A stretch of 35,362 bases of DNA, taken from Acidobacteriota bacterium (GTDB lineage Bacteria > Acidobacteriota > Terriglobia > UBA7540). The position numbers and the translations under genes are program-made. Position 1 is the first letter of the stretch, and each line of letters begins with the position of its first letter. The notes beneath the pieces were generated by a model. That model saw only the letters and a list, made by a program, of their open reading frames with translations. It was not told where the DNA came from and did no database searches. This document shows positions 33,591-35,362 of the stretch, piece by piece. The stretch is taken from assembly GCA_023474345.1 (NCBI GenBank), contig JAMCXS010000007.1, positions 1-35,362 on the forward strand, in the 5' to 3' direction.

Positions 33591-35362
33591 ATGCGTGTAC
33601 CGTCGCCCAAGACTGTCCGCCGCAGCCGTCCACAGCCCGGCTGGATTGCCTCGCTGGCGGACGCGGTGTTTGGCCGGCCGCTCGCTTCGAGTGAAGAGCG
33701 CGCACAGCGGATCAGTTCGGGCGCGGGAGTTCCTATCTTCGGCCTGGACGCTCTGAGTTCCGCCGCTTATGGTCCTGAAGCGGCGCTGACGCTGCTGATC
33801 CCGCTCGGGGTCGCCGGCGTCGCTTACATCCTGCCTATCAGCCTGTGCATTATCATCCTGTTATTCATTCTCTTTTTCTCCTACCGACAGACGATCGCCG
33901 CATATCCCACGGGCGGCGGCTCATACATTGTCGCGGGAGACAATCTGGGGCCGATGGCCGCGCTGGTTGCGGGAGCGGCGCTGATGATCGATTACATCCT
34001 GACGGCCGCTGTGGGCATTTCAGCGGGTGTTGGTGCGCTGGTTTCCGCTGATCCTTCGCTCCAGCCTCACACCCTGGCCCTCTGCCTGCTGATTCTGCTG
34101 GGGCTTACCGTTGTGAACCTGCGTGGGGTGCGCGAGGTAGGGGCCGTTTTTATGGTTCCCACTTATCTCTTTATCGGAACGTTGGTCGGGACCATCGTGG
34201 TGGGATTATTGAAAGCCGCGTTTGCCGGAGGGCATCCGGCGGCTGTGGTATCTTCGCCCCCGCCGCATCCGGTGGCCGGAGCGAGCATCGGCCCTTGGCT
34301 GCTTCTTCAGGCCTTTGCCAGCGGCTGCACGGCCATGACCGGCGTGGAAGCAGTCAGCAACGGGGTCCGGGCGTTTCGCGAGCCGGTGGTGAAATCCGCG
34401 CAGCGTACGCTGACCATCGTCATCGTTATCCTTGCCATAATGCTGGCCGGCATCGCGTTGCTGGTGCGTGCCTATCACATTGTTGCCACTCCGCCCGGCC
34501 GGCCTGGCTACGAAAGTGTGCTCTCCATGCTGGTGGCTGCGGTAGCGGGCCGGAATTGTTTCTACTACATCACCATCGGTTCGGTCCTGCTGGTGCTGGC
34601 GCTCTCCGCCAACACGGCTTTTGCGGACTTCCCTCGCCTCTGCCGGGCCATTGCGGAAGACGGCTACCTGCCTTCCTCCTTTGGCACGCGTGGCCGCCGG
34701 CTGGTCTACTCGCAAGGCATCTGGGTGCTGGCCATCATAACCGCGTTGCTGCTCATTCTGTTCGGCGGTGTCACAGACCGGTTGATCCCGCTTTTTGCCA
34801 TCGGAGCCTTCCTGGCCTTCACGCTGTCGCAAGCCGGCATGGTAATGCACTGGTGGCGCAAGCGCGGCCTGCAATTCCGGCGGAACATTCTGGTGAATGG
34901 ACTAGGCGCTGTGGCCACCGCCATCACAGTGATTGTCGTGGTCATGGCCAAATTCGTGGAGGGCGCCTGGGTTACGGTGCTGCTGATTCCTTCCATCATA
35001 TTCCTGATGCTCGGCGTGCGCCGCCACTATGACCGGGTCGAAGCCGAAACCGCGGAGCCCTCAGCCTTGAATCTGCGCGATGTGCAGCCGCCGCTCGCGG
35101 TGGTGCCGGTGCTGCGCTGGGGCAAGGTCACGCAGAAAGCTCTTACCTTTGCCTTAAACTTGTCTCAAGACATCGTGGCCGTACATGTGGAGTGCGGGAA
35201 AGAGAGCCAGGATCTCCAGCGCGAATGGCCTGATCTGGTGGAAGCTCCGGCCAAGAAACGCGGCCTGCCACCGCCGCGTCTGATCACCCTGAAGTCGCCC
35301 TACCGGTATATCATCACCCCCATCCTTGATTACGTGCTCAAGCCTGGCAGCGTCGTTCCCAG
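33591..35362 (+). CDS. APC-superfamily amino acid permease, truncated by window edge
   Basis: The frame is open from ATG 33591 (preceded by AAGGGGTGAG) to the right edge, giving 590 residues without a stop. SGAGVPIFGLDALSSAAYGP and PTGGGSYIVAGDNLG are typical of an APC branch of amino acid/polyamine permeases. About twelve hydrophobic helices extend to roughly residue 480, followed by a soluble tail (LAVVPVLRWGKVTQKAL, DIVAVHVE) that looks like a universal-stress-protein-type domain, as in some permeases of this branch. Substrate is unknown. The C-terminus lies outside the window. Confidence 0.85.
   Translation, partial: MRVPSPKTVRRSRPQPGWIASLADAVFGRPLASSEERAQRISSGAGVPIFGLDALSSAAYGPEAALTLLIPLGVAGVAYILPISLCIIILLFILFFSYRQTIAAYPTGGGSYIVAGDNLGPMAALVAGAALMIDYILTAAVGISAGVGALVSADPSLQPHTLALCLLILLGLTVVNLRGVREVGAVFMVPTYLFIGTLVGTIVVGLLKAAFAGGHPAAVVSSPPPHPVAGASIGPWLLLQAFASGCTAMTGVEAVSNGVRAFREPVVKSAQRTLTIVIVILAIMLAGIALLVRAYHIVATPPGRPGYESVLSMLVAAVAGRNCFYYITIGSVLLVLALSANTAFADFPRLCRAIAEDGYLPSSFGTRGRRLVYSQGIWVLAIITALLLILFGGVTDRLIPLFAIGAFLAFTLSQAGMVMHWWRKRGLQFRRNILVNGLGAVATAITVIVVVMAKFVEGAWVTVLLIPSIIFLMLGVRRHYDRVEAETAEPSALNLRDVQPPLAVVPVLRWGKVTQKALTFALNLSQDIVAVHVECGKESQDLQREWPDLVEAPAKKRGLPPPRLITLKSPYRYIITPILDYVLKPGSVVP

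Noticed and set aside
1-35362. CRISPR array, prophage, toxin-antitoxin or secondary-metabolite cluster
   Set aside because: No regularly spaced direct repeats and no phage structural, toxin or synthase genes are seen on either strand.

Overview
The window looks like a chromosomal segment from an uncultured bacterium, most plausibly an acidobacterium. This is an inference, with no marker gene to prove it. It rests on a moderately high GC content, many short intergenic palindromes, Tat-exported carbohydrate enzymes, and a secreted beta-rich protein type that I associate with that phylum. No rRNA, tRNA, CRISPR array, phage or plasmid gene is visible.

Layout. (1) 1-3953 is a repeat-rich, decaying accessory stretch. 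It has a cluster of palindromes bounded by an inverted repeat, a secreted HEAT-like protein, a duplicated ~94-nt leader, and a secreted protein gene split by an intact IS630-type insertion sequence (1604-2744). Removing the element and one TA copy restores the host reading frame. (2) 3954-5781 has a Tat-exported putative glycosyl hydrolase (GHL6-like) and a minus-strand methyltransferase remnant. (3) 5782-10586 has UDP-glucose 6-dehydrogenase, then a UbiA-type prenyltransferase, an NAD-dependent epimerase/reductase, and a fused prenol kinase/prenyl-phosphate kinase. The last three resemble the plant VTE2/VTE5/VTE6 logic for salvaging prenyl alcohols and transferring the prenyl group. (4) 10759-17313 is a tight forward cluster: coaD, an aspartate-type aminotransferase, the three GDP-mannose genes (isomerase, guanylyltransferase, phosphohexomutase) and a Ste24-like M48 protease. 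The phosphohexomutase appears to start at CTG. (5) 17667-18916 on the minus strand has an enoyl-CoA hydratase followed by nusB. (6) 18917-19828 holds degenerate sequence. (7) 19829-30721 is a carbohydrate-use locus: a Tat-exported GH38-type enzyme with a rhamnogalacturonan-lyase-like N-terminal domain, a RhaT-type transporter, a UroD-like protein with altered motifs, a Tat-exported FAD oxidoreductase and a secreted GH2 enzyme. (8) 31073-35362 has lepA, an adenosine-specific kinase and an APC-type permease that runs off the right edge.

How the parts fit. Regions 3 and 4 would supply UDP-glucuronate and GDP-mannose for surface polysaccharide and activated prenyl groups for a membrane lipid or quinone. 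Region 7, perhaps with the 3954 gene, would break down an external glycan containing rhamnose and/or mannose. The most novel candidates are the prenyl salvage-transfer trio and the composite glycan locus with its UroD-like and FAD partners of unknown role.
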